A stretch of 44,001 nt of DNA from Acidimicrobiales bacterium (GTDB lineage: Bacteria > Actinomycetota > Acidimicrobiia > Acidimicrobiales > JABEUL01), in assembly GCA_027371755.1 (NCBI GenBank), contig DAHXLF010000004.1:1-44001 (forward strand), written 5' to 3'. Positions 26,689 to 37,000 of this stretch are shown piece by piece (the first letter of the stretch is position 1; each line of letters begins with the position of its first letter). A program made the translations under genes and the position numbers. The notes under the pieces were generated by a model. It saw only the letters and a list, made by a program, of their open reading frames with translations, was not told where the DNA came from and made no database searches.

Positions 26689-27401
26689 TGGAATTAAATT
26701 TTGACAATCTATTGGAACTGCAGTCTATAGATTTAGAGCGTGATGCTATAAGACATGAGATGCATGAAATCAGCAATAGTGCGGATGTAAAGGAACTGGA
26801 GTCAAAGTTAAATCGAATCAATGTCGATATCCAAGAGTTAAAATCAAACCATGACTTGTTGGCACTCAAAATTGAACAGATTGAAATCAGTTCGGTGAAA
26901 ATAAAATCAAAGATTGATGAGCTAAACGACAGGCTTTATAAGCAAGAAGGACTCGGGTCTAAAGATTTACAGGTAATGGCCAAAGAGATTGAGCACCAGA
27001 AAGTTTTGTTGGGTGATCTGGAAGACGAGGAATTGAACTTGTTGGATCAATTCGAAGTGTTACAGAAGATACTTTCCGATAACGAAGACAACAAACGAGT
27101 TATTTTGGACCAATTGAATAGTATAAAACATAACCTATCTGAACAGTCGGAGAAACTAACATCGAGCCTGGATGAACTTAATCGAAAGTACGATTTAATA
27201 GAACAAAATATCGACCACGACATTTTAGAAACTTATCTAAAGCTTCGCGGCAGTGGCAAACAGGTTGCAGTCGGCAAACTGATTACCAATAAATGTACCG
27301 GTTGCAGTGTTGATATTGCACAAGCCGAAGTAAATAGGATAAAAGCTGCCAAAGACCAATTAAACTTTTGCGAACAGTGCGGTTGTATATTGGCATTTTA
27401 A
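26685..27401 (+). CDS. COG1579 coiled-coil zinc-ribbon protein
   Basis: A 238-aa protein: a long helical coiled-coil hairpin (about 8-180) with heptad-like Leu/Ile spacing, then a C4 zinc ribbon with C204-x2-C207 and C229-x2-C232. This is the COG1579 family (Rv2229c in Mycobacterium), of unknown biochemical role, often near RNase H or rnpB in actinobacteria. It fits here: rnpB follows on the other strand within 20 bases. The ATG overlaps the TGA of the IMPase-Nudix gene (ATGA), so translation is coupled. Confidence 0.9.
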   Translation: MMELNFDNLLELQSIDLERDAIRHEMHEISNSADVKELESKLNRINVDIQELKSNHDLLALKIEQIEISSVKIKSKIDELNDRLYKQEGLGSKDLQVMAKEIEHQKVLLGDLEDEELNLLDQFEVLQKILSDNEDNKRVILDQLNSIKHNLSEQSEKLTSSLDELNRKYDLIEQNIDHDILETYLKLRGSGKQVAVGKLITNKCTGCSVDIAQAEVNRIKAAKDQLNFCEQCGCILAF

Positions 27402-27420
27402 TATTGACAGCTTATTAAAA

Positions 27421-27761
27421 GAGACGAGTTGGCCTGTAGGCGGGGTTCTGTCGGGTAGTATTACCCGGGTGATTATCCATCTAAGCGGTCTACCAGAAGT
27501 TAAAGACAGGACATCAAACTTCTATATGACCTTGCTCCAAGTGGGGTTTACCCAGCCGACGAAGTCACCTCCGCCGCTGGTGCGCTCTTACCGCACCTTT
27601 TCACATTCACCTGTGAAGTAATTGTGTTACTTCCATCGGCTACCTATTCTCTGTGGCACTTTCCTTCAAGTCGCCTTGACTGGCCGTTAACCAGCACCTT
27701 AGTCCTGCGGAGCCCCGACCTTCCTCAGCTGAAAAGCCGCAATCACCCGGCCAACTCGTCT
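27421..27761 (-). ncRNA. rnpB: RNase P RNA (bacterial type A)
   Basis: On the minus strand the region holds the conserved landmarks of RNase P RNA in order: GAGGAAGGTCGGGGCTCC, AGTGCCACAGAGAATAG, GGTGCGGTAAGAGCGCACC, GGTAAACCCCA, AGACCGCTTAGATGGATAA and ACAGAACCCCGCCTACAGG. The first and last about 12 bases (gacgagttggcc and its complement) pair to form P1, fixing the ends to within a few bases. Length about 340, normal for the class. It is the catalytic RNA that trims the 5' end of tRNAs. A TAATAA box at 27763-27768 could be the -10. The complementary-strand neighbour COG1579 is a common companion. Confidence 0.96.
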
Positions 27762-27853
27762 ATTATTACTTTAGTTCATTAAAGCTGACACACTTACCTG
27801 ACATACTGGATAACAGATATAAAAATTGAAAAGCAGAAAAGGTAATAGCTTAC

Positions 27854-28216
27854 ATGGAAAGAGAATTGTTTATAAAGATGGTAGCTGCTCTTAAGGAAAG
27901 TAAAGAATTAGATAATGTTTATATTCCTTCGGTTGTGATATTGTCGGATGGCGATAAAAAGGATCGATATGTCAAAAGATTTAAAAAATATGCAATAATC
28001 TATATGAAAATCGATTTAAAATCCGAAGTTAAGATCATAAATGAATTGGTTTTGGGTATTCTTGCAACAAATAGGTTCAACCCTCAAAGTCGAATAAATA
28101 TCCAGATAGCATTGCTTAAAAGTTGTTCTATAATTTTAAATGAACTTAGGTTTGGGCAGGGCTTAACTAATGCTAATTTTGGATTAAGACAAGCCAAGAC
28201 CCATGATGCGGCCTAA
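27854..28216 (+). CDS. Small hypothetical protein
   Basis: A 120-aa soluble, Lys/Ile/Leu-rich protein. No signal peptide, transmembrane segment or recognised motif; predicted mostly helical with a possible strand at about 23-32 and 46-52. The ATG is preceded by AAAAGG at 11 bases. It sits between rnpB (divergent) and xseA, 48 bases upstream of xseA on the same strand, so it may be the first gene of the xseA-xseB operon. Role unknown. Confidence 0.6.
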   Translation: MERELFIKMVAALKESKELDNVYIPSVVILSDGDKKDRYVKRFKKYAIIYMKIDLKSEVKIINELVLGILATNRFNPQSRINIQIALLKSCSIILNELRFGQGLTNANFGLRQAKTHDAA

Positions 28217-28264
28217 AAATTGAGAAGCTAGATTAATTAGATATTTTGTAATGGAACTACGTAA

Positions 28265-29743
28265 ATGGTAACGCCGAAAAGCCCGATGAATTTGTTTGAT
28301 GCAATGGGGGAGCAGCCGTTTATTTCCGTAACGGAGTTATTTTCGCGCTTGGAAATCGCTCTTAAGCAGTCTTTTGGTTCGTCAATTTGGATTAAAGGGG
28401 AAATCAGTAATAACGTCACCGAGAAAGGCGGACACTGTTACTTTCAACTTTCTGATCACGATTCTACTTCAGACAATTCGCCTAACGTTAATTGCGTAAT
28501 TTGGTCAAGTAGCTATTCACGGATTAAAAAACAACTGATTCTTAGTAAACTTAGCATCGCCAAAGGGACCGTTATTAAAGTCAATGGTACAGTTAAGTAT
28601 TACCCAAGACGCTCAGAAATACAGTTCCAAATCATCGATTTGGATGTTGCTGGTTTGATTGGCGATATGGCACTAGCTCGGCTTAAGCTGATGGGACAGT
28701 TGGGTAAAGAGGGTCTGCTCAACAAGAATAAGCAAATTCCCATTCCTCTGGTTCCGTTAAAGGTAGCACTAGTCGGTTCGCCCGGTACGCAAGGTTTTCT
28801 TGATTTCATGACGCAGATTAATGCATCGAAATTTAATTTTAAGATTAGGGAATATCCCGTGCCAGTACAGGGACCCGAGACCCCTCCAAAAATTTCAGCA
28901 GTTCTTTCAAGAGAAGATATAAACGAAAATGACATAGTTGTTATTGTTCGAGGCGGAGGTTCGCAAAACGACTTAGCGGCATTCAATACTGAAATCATGG
29001 CTCGGTCGGCCGCAAATTGCTCCATTCCTGTTTTTACCGGGATCGGGCATACTGAAGATATGTCAGTTGTCGATGAAGTAGCCAGCAGATCTTTTATTAC
29101 ACCAACAGAGTGCGGGCAGCAAATTGTAAATATGGTACAACGTTTTTACGATGATTTACATGAAAAATTTAACATGATCTTTACGTTTGTAAATTTTCAA
29201 ATTACGGATAATACGGCTAAATTGGAAAAATTTACAGACAGAATAAATATAGAAGGAACTAAAATAGTAGATTCGTCCAATACTAGTGTAGAATTGCGGA
29301 GGCACAAACTGCAAGATGGTGGCAGGGGAGTTATCGTCGATGCTGAATCTAAAATGATGGTGCTTCGAAACTATCTTATTGGAAGTTCGATAGGCGTTAC
29401 AGTCGAAGCCAACAGAGAGCTAAGGGCAAGAAGCGGGGTTTTGTCATTGCACGCCAATAACTTAATTGAATCAAACAACAGAGAGTTGAGTAATTCTATA
29501 AATTCACTTCTAGTTGGTCAAAATGCAACTTTTAAATCCAAAATGCAGATGTTGGATTCAAAACGTTCCAATCTGTTGGCTTACGATCCCAAAGCTATTT
29601 TAAAGCGTGGTTATGCTGTGGTCAGATCCGAGGCTAAACATGTAGTGAAGTCTGTAACTGGCCTTGATAGAGGTAATACAATTTACACTGAATTTGATGA
29701 CGGTATTGTCAGTTCAAAAATAACAGAGATTGATATGTTCTGA
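28265..29743 (+). CDS. xseA: Exodeoxyribonuclease VII large subunit
   Basis: A 492-aa subunit of the ExoVII nuclease, which degrades single-stranded DNA into oligonucleotides. An N-terminal OB-fold (about 17-115, with SIWIKGEISN and GHCYFQL) is followed by the catalytic domain with KVALVGSPGTQGFLDF, VIVRGGGSQNDLAAFN, and GIGHTEDMSVVDEVA (actinobacterial form of the GHETD motif), TPTECG. A long helical C-terminal region follows and ends with the family's RGYAVVR and D.G signature. Complete. Start ATG at 28265; a second ATG lies seven codons later at 28286. Followed by xseB after 64 bases. Confidence 0.95.
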   Translation: MVTPKSPMNLFDAMGEQPFISVTELFSRLEIALKQSFGSSIWIKGEISNNVTEKGGHCYFQLSDHDSTSDNSPNVNCVIWSSSYSRIKKQLILSKLSIAKGTVIKVNGTVKYYPRRSEIQFQIIDLDVAGLIGDMALARLKLMGQLGKEGLLNKNKQIPIPLVPLKVALVGSPGTQGFLDFMTQINASKFNFKIREYPVPVQGPETPPKISAVLSREDINENDIVVIVRGGGSQNDLAAFNTEIMARSAANCSIPVFTGIGHTEDMSVVDEVASRSFITPTECGQQIVNMVQRFYDDLHEKFNMIFTFVNFQITDNTAKLEKFTDRINIEGTKIVDSSNTSVELRRHKLQDGGRGVIVDAESKMMVLRNYLIGSSIGVTVEANRELRARSGVLSLHANNLIESNNRELSNSINSLLVGQNATFKSKMQMLDSKRSNLLAYDPKAILKRGYAVVRSEAKHVVKSVTGLDRGNTIYTEFDDGIVSSKITEIDMF

Positions 29744-29807
29744 TTGCCACAGATTACCACAGAGTTCGAAAGAGTTATGACCAGTTCGATAAAACGAAAG
29801 GAGAAAA

Positions 29808-30053
29808 ATGGAAAATTCAGATAAGCCAGAAAACGATCTGGTTGACGTCAGTCAATTGAGCTTCGGCGATGGTATGAACGAAGTGGACCGTATAATTGAG
29901 GATTTAAATTCGGGAAACATAGATATTGATAATCTTGCCGAAAGGTTTCAAAGAGCTATTGACGTAGTAGAAGAGCTTGATAAAAGAATTAAGTCGGCCA
30001 AAACTAAGATTGACGACTTAACCCCGAGATTGCAAAATGTAACCGACAACTGA
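29808..30053 (+). CDS. xseB: Exodeoxyribonuclease VII small subunit
   Basis: An 81-aa protein matching XseB: SFGDGMNEVDRIIEDLNSG then a coiled-coil helix (LAERFQRAIDVVEELDKRIKS) that wraps around XseA in the ExoVII complex. The strong AAAGGAG six bases before the ATG supports the start. Directly downstream of xseA in the same direction, as in most bacteria. The short acidic N-terminus is normal for actinobacterial forms. Confidence 0.93.
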   Translation: MENSDKPENDLVDVSQLSFGDGMNEVDRIIEDLNSGNIDIDNLAERFQRAIDVVEELDKRIKSAKTKIDDLTPRLQNVTDN

Positions 30054-30125
30054 CAAGATCACAATATTGATGACAAAGTAATTAACCCATTAGATTTGGC
30101 CGTTTGTCCTTATTTGATGTATTGG

Positions 30126-31409
30126 TTATTTTGTAATTAAGTTGACCTTAAGTTCTTTTATGCCTCTAAGAATTATTGCGTCTCTTCTGGGAGGATCCAA
30201 ATCGATTAGTTCAATGTCTTTATATTGTGTGACTAATTGTTGGAAAACTACTTGACCTTCCAATCTGGCCAATGGAGCACCCAAGCAATAATGGATCCCG
30301 TTCGCAAATGAAAGCGGAGGACCTTCGTCTCGGACGATATTAAGTTCTTCGGGATTCTTAAAGTGGGTGAAATCATGATTTGCGGCGCCCAATATTGTTA
30401 AAACGATTGTTCCTTGCGGTACAAACTGCCCATTAATATCGGCATCTTCCATAGCGGATCTTGCATCAAATTGAACTGGCGAATCAAACCTTAAAAGCTC
30501 TTCAACGGCAGGTTGGCATAATTCGGGATTTGATTTGAGAAGTTCAAATTGGCTTCTGTGGGTAAGCAAGGCATACAACCCATTCCCGATTAAATTAGTG
30601 GTCGTTTCAAATCCCGCTGCGTAAAGCAATTGACAGGTAGAAATCAATTCCATTTCGCTTAATGAGTCATTGCCGTCGCGTGCGGCAATTAACAACGAAA
30701 TTAAGTCATCTTTGGGACTCATTCGTCTAAGGTTAACCAAGTCTGTCAGCATTGCATTTATCTGTTTAAATGCCTCAATTGCTAATAGAAAGTCATCCTT
30801 GGAAAGAACGGGCTCTAAAAGCATAGTGGTTGCTCGCACTAACGGGCGAAATGTTTCTCTCTGATCTTGAGGCACCCCTAGTAGTTCGCTTATTACGGTA
30901 GCCGGAAGTATCCAGGCGAGTTTTTCCATAATATCGACTTCATTTTCAAGGTCTTTGAGAATGTCTTGGGTAATCTGAACGACATGCTCTCTCATCTTTT
31001 CTATTGTTCGGGGAGTAAATGCTCGTGAAATTAACGATCTTAAACGAGTGTGATCGGGAGGGTTTAAGAATAGGAGGGATCCTCTGTTTTCAAAAAACTT
31101 TGCTGCATCTTCAATTTCATCTTGAGTTAAACCCATCATTTCAGCACGCTGTCGGCGTTCGTCGGGGTTATTTGTGTCTTTGCCGAATCTGTTGTCCCTT
31201 AACAGTTGCCTGCAGTGATCATACTTTGTTAAAACGACGGAGCCCATAGGCATTTTAAATGCCGGACCCATTTCAAGCAATTGGCGATAGATAGGGTATG
31301 GATTTTTGCGACCTTCGGGGGTCCCAACCAGTGACATAAATAATTCATCCAAACGCGGATTTTGAAGGGATATGTCTAAAGAATCATCCAATGAGTTACT
31401 TGCGGCCAT
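30126..31409 (-). CDS. Cytochrome P450
   Basis: A 427-aa soluble bacterial class I P450. Helix I motif AGFETTT (265-271), ExxR pair E304/R307, and heme loop F368-ANGIHY-C375-LGAPLAR with the thiolate cysteine C375. Similar in length and N-terminus to CYP107-type enzymes, which hydroxylate macrolides, steroids or fatty acids. The substrate cannot be inferred. No ferredoxin or reductase gene lies in the window. The AGAGG eight bases before the ATG fits the start. Convergent with xseB; the glutathione peroxidase gene lies upstream on the same strand, about 150 bases away. Confidence 0.96.
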   Translation of the reverse strand: MAASNSLDDSLDISLQNPRLDELFMSLVGTPEGRKNPYPIYRQLLEMGPAFKMPMGSVVLTKYDHCRQLLRDNRFGKDTNNPDERRQRAEMMGLTQDEIEDAAKFFENRGSLLFLNPPDHTRLRSLISRAFTPRTIEKMREHVVQITQDILKDLENEVDIMEKLAWILPATVISELLGVPQDQRETFRPLVRATTMLLEPVLSKDDFLLAIEAFKQINAMLTDLVNLRRMSPKDDLISLLIAARDGNDSLSEMELISTCQLLYAAGFETTTNLIGNGLYALLTHRSQFELLKSNPELCQPAVEELLRFDSPVQFDARSAMEDADINGQFVPQGTIVLTILGAANHDFTHFKNPEELNIVRDEGPPLSFANGIHYCLGAPLARLEGQVVFQQLVTQYKDIELIDLDPPRRDAIILRGIKELKVNLITK

Positions 31410-31557
31410 GCTCTTTGCCTCTGTTTAGTAGTTATTTCCTGACGATTGACCAATGGTTACAAAATACAAACTAAATGTTTTTTGTCGAGCCTTTATCGTT
31501 ACTTCAATATTTTAGCTATAGCTGCTGGCAAAAGTAAAATTACAATATACTGATTAT

Positions 31558-32043
31558 TTAATCAAGTAGTGATTTTATGGTTTGGACCAACTCTGGATCC
31601 TCGGGGGTAACTTGAGGTCTAAAGCGAAATTTGACGCTTTCATTGGGGCCGACTATGAATTTTTCAAAGTTCCATTTAATATCGCCAGCCTCTCCCGATG
31701 AATCTTCGATTTCAGCTAGCTCTTGATATATCGGATGACGATTTTGACCGTTAACTTCAATTTTTTCAAAGATAGGAAAGGTGACGTCATAAGTTGACTT
31801 GCAAAAAGTAAGAATTTCTTGTGAGGTGCCGGGCTCCTGTTCCAAAAACTGATTGCATGGAAACCCCAGAATTTCGAAACCTTGGGCGGCGTGATCCCTA
31901 TAAAGTTGTTCTAAGCCTTCATATTGCGGAGTCAGTCCGCATTTGGAGGCGACATTTACGATCAGTAAAGTCCGGTCTTTGTATTTAGATAAGTCTACGG
32001 AATCTCCGGCTAAAGTTTTTAAGTTGTAGTCATATATGGTCAT
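31558..32043 (-). CDS. Glutathione peroxidase family thiol peroxidase
   Basis: A 161-aa GPx-fold peroxidase with peroxidatic C35 (ASKCGLTP), Q65 (FPCNQF) and the tryptophan of WNFEKF (about 124-129), the usual Cys-Gln-Trp set. It is a cysteine, not selenocysteine, form. Such non-mammalian GPx proteins reduce hydroperoxides using thioredoxin. C81 (FCKSTYD) is a candidate resolving cysteine. AGGAG at a proper distance supports the ATG. Cytoplasmic. Divergent from the Tat-exported gene. Confidence 0.93.
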   Translation of the reverse strand: MTIYDYNLKTLAGDSVDLSKYKDRTLLIVNVASKCGLTPQYEGLEQLYRDHAAQGFEILGFPCNQFLEQEPGTSQEILTFCKSTYDVTFPIFEKIEVNGQNRHPIYQELAEIEDSSGEAGDIKWNFEKFIVGPNESVKFRFRPQVTPEDPELVQTIKSLLD

Positions 32044-32293
32044 TTTTATCTCCTAAATTAAAACGGCAAAAAGTCTTGTGTATGATTCTATACAAATTTT
32101 GAGATACTAATGCATGTACTTGAACCAGTTACTGTAGGCCAATACGTATTCAAACCAATTTTTACGCTGATCATATATCTCTAAATCCTTATAGTATTCA
32201 ATACCAATACACTCAATTTTGGTTGGGCGTAATGTCAAAAAAATATGGATTTGTATAATAATAAATCATCTTGTATTTGTTATTATATTTTAT

Positions 32294-34036
32294 GTGAGCA
32301 TTTCGATTAATCGCCGCAAGTTTTTAGGTCTGTCTTTGGGATTGGTTGGATCCGCGGTGTTTTATGAAGGGTATCGATTGAATGAATCCACTGGTGCGGT
32401 TATCGAAAATTCGCAAATTAGCAATAACTCAACTCCTGTTAATTTAAACTGGCCGGATACTCAACTCATGCCAACCTTTAATGCTCCCCTAAGTTTGGAC
32501 GTCGCAACGTTGGTTGGAATGCCCGAAGATCAACAGGTTATGTTTTCCACGTTACAGGGTCTGGTGAATAGAATAGATCCTCAAATTTATCTCTTACAAG
32601 ACGATGAAGAGGGTAGGCTCACATGGTTAGAGGAATTGGGTACCCCATATCGTTTCTTTAGTTCGCCGTGGGATCTGTTTGAAGTTCATAAGGACGTGTT
32701 GCGAGGAATGGTAGTTTATGACGAAGACATGTTGGACACTATAAATGTTGCCACCACGTTTAGTCCAATTTATTCAAGTATTGTTGTAAGTCCTAAATTA
32801 GTAAAAGAGGTTCAATCTTACACCTCATTGCCAGTTAGATTGTCCTTGGCGGGAAGGTATAATTCAGCCATAGAGGCTTATAGCTTGTCCTATTCTCAAT
32901 GGAAGAAGTCTGTTTCTAGGCGAATAATTGTTGGAATATCGCCTCAAGTTGCCGTGAGTCTACCCCCAGTCGACCAGAACCCTTTTTTTGGTGAAATCGG
33001 TATTGGTGAGATGTCTATAGAAGGTCCCTTCAGCTATGTAGCAAACCCTTTTTTAAGGGATTACTGCGTTGCCGTGAATGCCTTCTGTTTTTGGCTGGAT
33101 CCTTTAAATGCTTCCCAAAACGAACTTTTTGGCAATATCATATCCGACCAGGAACCGAACTCGTTATACATGGGCTGGTTCGCCAACGGTAGTAACGGCG
33201 GCGAGAATGCCGGCGTTGAACTTTGTTCGAAAAACCAGCTTAGAACGGTAGCGTCGGATTATTGTACAAATTTAACCGTGTTTTCCGGCATCAGTGCTTC
33301 AATCACGCCTCAAAAGATGCCCGCTGTCCCAAGCTTATCCAACGACGTCTATATAACGATCACTTTTACCGAAGGAGATAATCTGCAATATAATGAGCAT
33401 CGTTTACGGGTAATATTTGATGATTCAGACAGAGGCTCAATAGCAATGAATTATTCCATTGAACCGCTTTTAATTGAAGCCGCACCGAATATTTTAAAAT
33501 ATTATCTTAGCGCTTCTACTGCTAATGACTGTTTGGTTGCCGGACCATCCGGTGCTGGATATATCTTTCCGGGTTCTTGGCCAGAAAGCAATCTAACTGA
33601 TTATCTTCAAATTTCGGCCGGTTATCTAAACTCAATCGGGGTGAATGTCGTAAATGTTCTTAATCATCCTCAGGGTCAATATATTCCATTAACTGCTCAA
33701 GAGGGTTTACAATATGAATCAATTGTTAACCCAATCGGCATATTGGCCGACTGGTCAAAAATAAATTCGGTTACAACTTTAGGCAATAACCTTCCAGCTG
33801 TTACCGGTTTGCTGGCTTCAGATACGGTAGAACTTAGTTTGATATTAAATGAAATCTTAAATTCAAATGTAGCTACGCCGGCATTTTATTCAATCGGAGT
33901 GATTGCTTGGAATATCTTGCCAACCGATGTGGTTCAAACTTTAAATTCAATTCCTGCTAACTCGTTTAATGTAGTCAGGGCTGACGTGTTTTTTGCTTTA
34001 TTGAGACAACACCTGGGGCTAAGTCAATGGGTGTAG
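32294..34036 (+). CDS. Tat-exported GxGYxYP-family protein (putative glycoside hydrolase)
   Basis: From GTG at 32294 this is a 580-aa protein with a twin-arginine signal: NRRKFLGLSLG near residues 6-16, then a hydrophobic stretch. An earlier in-frame TTG at 32219 would put an odd extra hydrophobic segment ahead of the RR motif, so the GTG is preferred; no SD is seen. The mature part has an N-terminal alpha/beta domain (LSLDVATLVG then QGLVNRIDPQIYLL, typical of the GxGYxYP N-terminal domain) and a C-terminal domain with G-A-G-Y-I-F-P at about residues 418-424, the family's name motif. Members are predicted glycoside hydrolases; no activity is established. It overlaps the next gene by 10 bases, so the two are coupled and probably work together outside the cell. 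Confidence 0.85.
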   Translation: MSISINRRKFLGLSLGLVGSAVFYEGYRLNESTGAVIENSQISNNSTPVNLNWPDTQLMPTFNAPLSLDVATLVGMPEDQQVMFSTLQGLVNRIDPQIYLLQDDEEGRLTWLEELGTPYRFFSSPWDLFEVHKDVLRGMVVYDEDMLDTINVATTFSPIYSSIVVSPKLVKEVQSYTSLPVRLSLAGRYNSAIEAYSLSYSQWKKSVSRRIIVGISPQVAVSLPPVDQNPFFGEIGIGEMSIEGPFSYVANPFLRDYCVAVNAFCFWLDPLNASQNELFGNIISDQEPNSLYMGWFANGSNGGENAGVELCSKNQLRTVASDYCTNLTVFSGISASITPQKMPAVPSLSNDVYITITFTEGDNLQYNEHRLRVIFDDSDRGSIAMNYSIEPLLIEAAPNILKYYLSASTANDCLVAGPSGAGYIFPGSWPESNLTDYLQISAGYLNSIGVNVVNVLNHPQGQYIPLTAQEGLQYESIVNPIGILADWSKINSVTTLGNNLPAVTGLLASDTVELSLILNEILNSNVATPAFYSIGVIAWNILPTDVVQTLNSIPANSFNVVRADVFFALLRQHLGLSQWV

Positions 34037-37000
34037 CTAAGGTAAGTCTGAGGGCCACACTAAAAAGAGTATTTGTGTTGTGTGTATTGTTGCCGTTAAT
34101 TTTGTTATTTGTTATTAAAAAACAACCTTCGCTAAGTCCAACAACATTGATACCTAAGTTCGTGTCGACAGTAAGTTCTTTGGTAACTGTAAGCGATAAC
34201 AGCTATTTCGATTCCATCAGTTGCCCAGTTGCGGACTTATGTTATGTTGGAGGCATGGCTTCAACGGGTCACGGTGTCTTGGCAGTAACAAAAGACGGTG
34301 GGAATTCCTTCTCTTTTTTATCGGCCGCACAAAGCATAAACCCGATCAATATAGTGCAATGCCCCAGTGGGCCTGTTTGTTACTTCGCGAGCGAAAATCA
34401 AAGCAATAACACTTCGCAGCTTGCATTAACCACAAATGGCGGCGGTACGTTTTTGACACTGGCTAACGGGCCTACTAATATAAGCAACTTTACGTCGATT
34501 TCCTGTATCGCTGATCAAGTTTGTATGACCGTCGGGAATGATGTCTATTCAAATCCCGTAATCTATACCACGTCTAACGAAGGTGCGTCGTTTAATCAGT
34601 CAGTTGTTCCTTCGGGGTTGGCTGAAATAAGTTCGGTGTCGTGTATCAATTCGCAGACTTGTGTAATTGGAGGGATTACCGATACGAGCTCACCAGAAGT
34701 GTTTGAAACTACAAATTTCGGTATTTCATGGCAGTCTGTATTGCTTCCGAGTACTTTCGGTAAACTTGCGGGTCTCAGTTGCAGTCCAAATAAATACTGT
34801 ACAGTTGTCGGAAATTCGGTAAATGCGCTTCCTGTTGCTTATTCTGTGAATCTTAGCGGATTGAACTATTCCCAATTACAGCTACCTTCCAATCTACAAG
34901 TCGTCAGTTCCGTGAGCTGTCAGAGTTCGCAATTAAATTTTATGTGTATGGCGGTGGGTCAACTTTCCAATGACCAACCGGCAGTTCTTGCTTCGATTTC
35001 AAATGGAAATTTTAACCTATTAATCAATGAATCATTTTCGGGTTTGTTAGAAGGCGTTAGCTGCTCGGGCGTCGGTTTTTGCGGAAGCTTAGGCAAAGCC
35101 GCGGGTGTTACTGGTCTTTTCGCAGGTTATTTAAACGGAACCGTATCATTTGGTGATATTTCAAATGCGCTGAGCAATCTCAGCAACTTAAATTGTTTGA
35201 GCGATGGTTTTTGTGCGGCAACGTCTTCGGATTCTCTGGTGGGTTCTCAGGTACTCATAAGTAATGACTTCGGCGCAACATTCAATCCTGTTTTGACCGA
35301 ACCCGGCGGGATCATGATTAGTTCTTTGTCTTGTCCTACCCAGTCAAATTGTTTCGTAGGCCTCAACAATAACGGTAGTCCAAATCTGATAGGTCTGGCG
35401 ATTCCCTCATATGTAGTTAGCAACATTACATTACCAGTCAACGTTGCGGCGGTAACGGGTTTGAGTTGTTATCAAGCGACCCAATGTGATATCGCTGGAA
35501 GTACGCTAACCGGACAGCCTTATGTTTACAATACCTCAGACAGCGGTGCTGGTTGGACGCAGATAGCTCTACCGACTTCTCAAGCTACTATAATTGGAAT
35601 CTCTTGTTTGTCTAACGGAGGCTGCTCGCTGATCGGAACTTCTACTTCGGGGACTGCGACTTCGTTGTATAGTTTAAATTCTGGCACTTCATTTGTGCAG
35701 AGTACTCTAAGCACGGTTCCGTCAAATCTGACTTCGATAGACTGCTATTCCACTAGTTCATGTATCTTAATCGGTGAAGATCAAGCCGGTGATCCCTATA
35801 TTGCGGTGTCGACTGACTCTGGCACCTCATATTCCATAGCCTCCATCGCTCCCTCAAACAATATTTTAAAATCAGTATCTTGCTATATAGATACAGCAGG
35901 AAATCTATGCGTGGTAACCGCGTTGGTTCCTTCCAATAATTCCAGTTTCGTATATGAAAGTAATAACAGCGGTGCTAACTGGATACAGCTAAATCAACCC
36001 GGCGGTAATTATCCTCTTGATTCGGTGTCTTGCGTTAGTTCGTCCGATTGTCTTGTAATTGGCGGATTGTTTAGCGAACTTTCGTTGGCTTTAAATCCCG
36101 TCCCCACAATAAGCACGCTGTCACCGGGAAGTGGACCGATCCAAGGAGGAACCGTTGTTACGATTCAAGGTAACTTTTTAAGCGGTGTTTCGTCCGTAAA
36201 TTTTGGAACTTCAGCGGCAGCTAGTTTTAAAGTTATTAGCGACAATTTGGTTCAGGCAGTTTCGCCACCTTCGCCCGGCGGAATTCAAGCATCGGTGGGG
36301 GTTGATGTCGTAACAAATGTCGGTGCATCAAACAGTTTAAATTTTTCATACTTAGAAATAATTTACAACCCTGTGACACCGTTCAGAATCTGCGACACCA
36401 GAGCTCCCAATGGCTCAGCCGTAACGGTCAATCAATGTGACACCTCAGGCGCTTCGCCTCTGCTAGCCAACTCTACATTAAACATTCAAGTCACCGGACT
36501 GGGTAGCCCAGCTATTCCGTCGGATGCGACCGCTGTTGTCGTAAATGTGACTGCCGCAGACACTACCGCAGCGGGTGGATTTCTTACGGTTTATCCCACC
36601 GGTGCTAATAGACCCACCGCTTCAAATTTAAATTTCGGACCTAATGATACGGTTGCGAATTTAGTTCAAGTCGGAATTGGTTCTGCCGGAGAGATCTCCG
36701 TGTATAGCTTTGATGGCTCCACTGATATCATTGTAGACGTTCAAGGATATTTCGCGCCGAATGCCATTGCTACCAATTCCGGAGGATTTATTCCTCTTAG
36801 TCCGGTACGTGTATGCGATACCCGGTCGACGGCATTTTCCAATCAGTGCAATCAGAACGGTCACGGTACATTGGGTGCGGGAGCCACGATTAATATCGGC
36901 GTGTCAGGTGGCAGTTACCCCGTTCCAGATACGGCTACTGCGGTAGTCGCCAACCTGACAGCTACGGACACTACGGCAGCGGGTGGATTTTTGACCGCAT

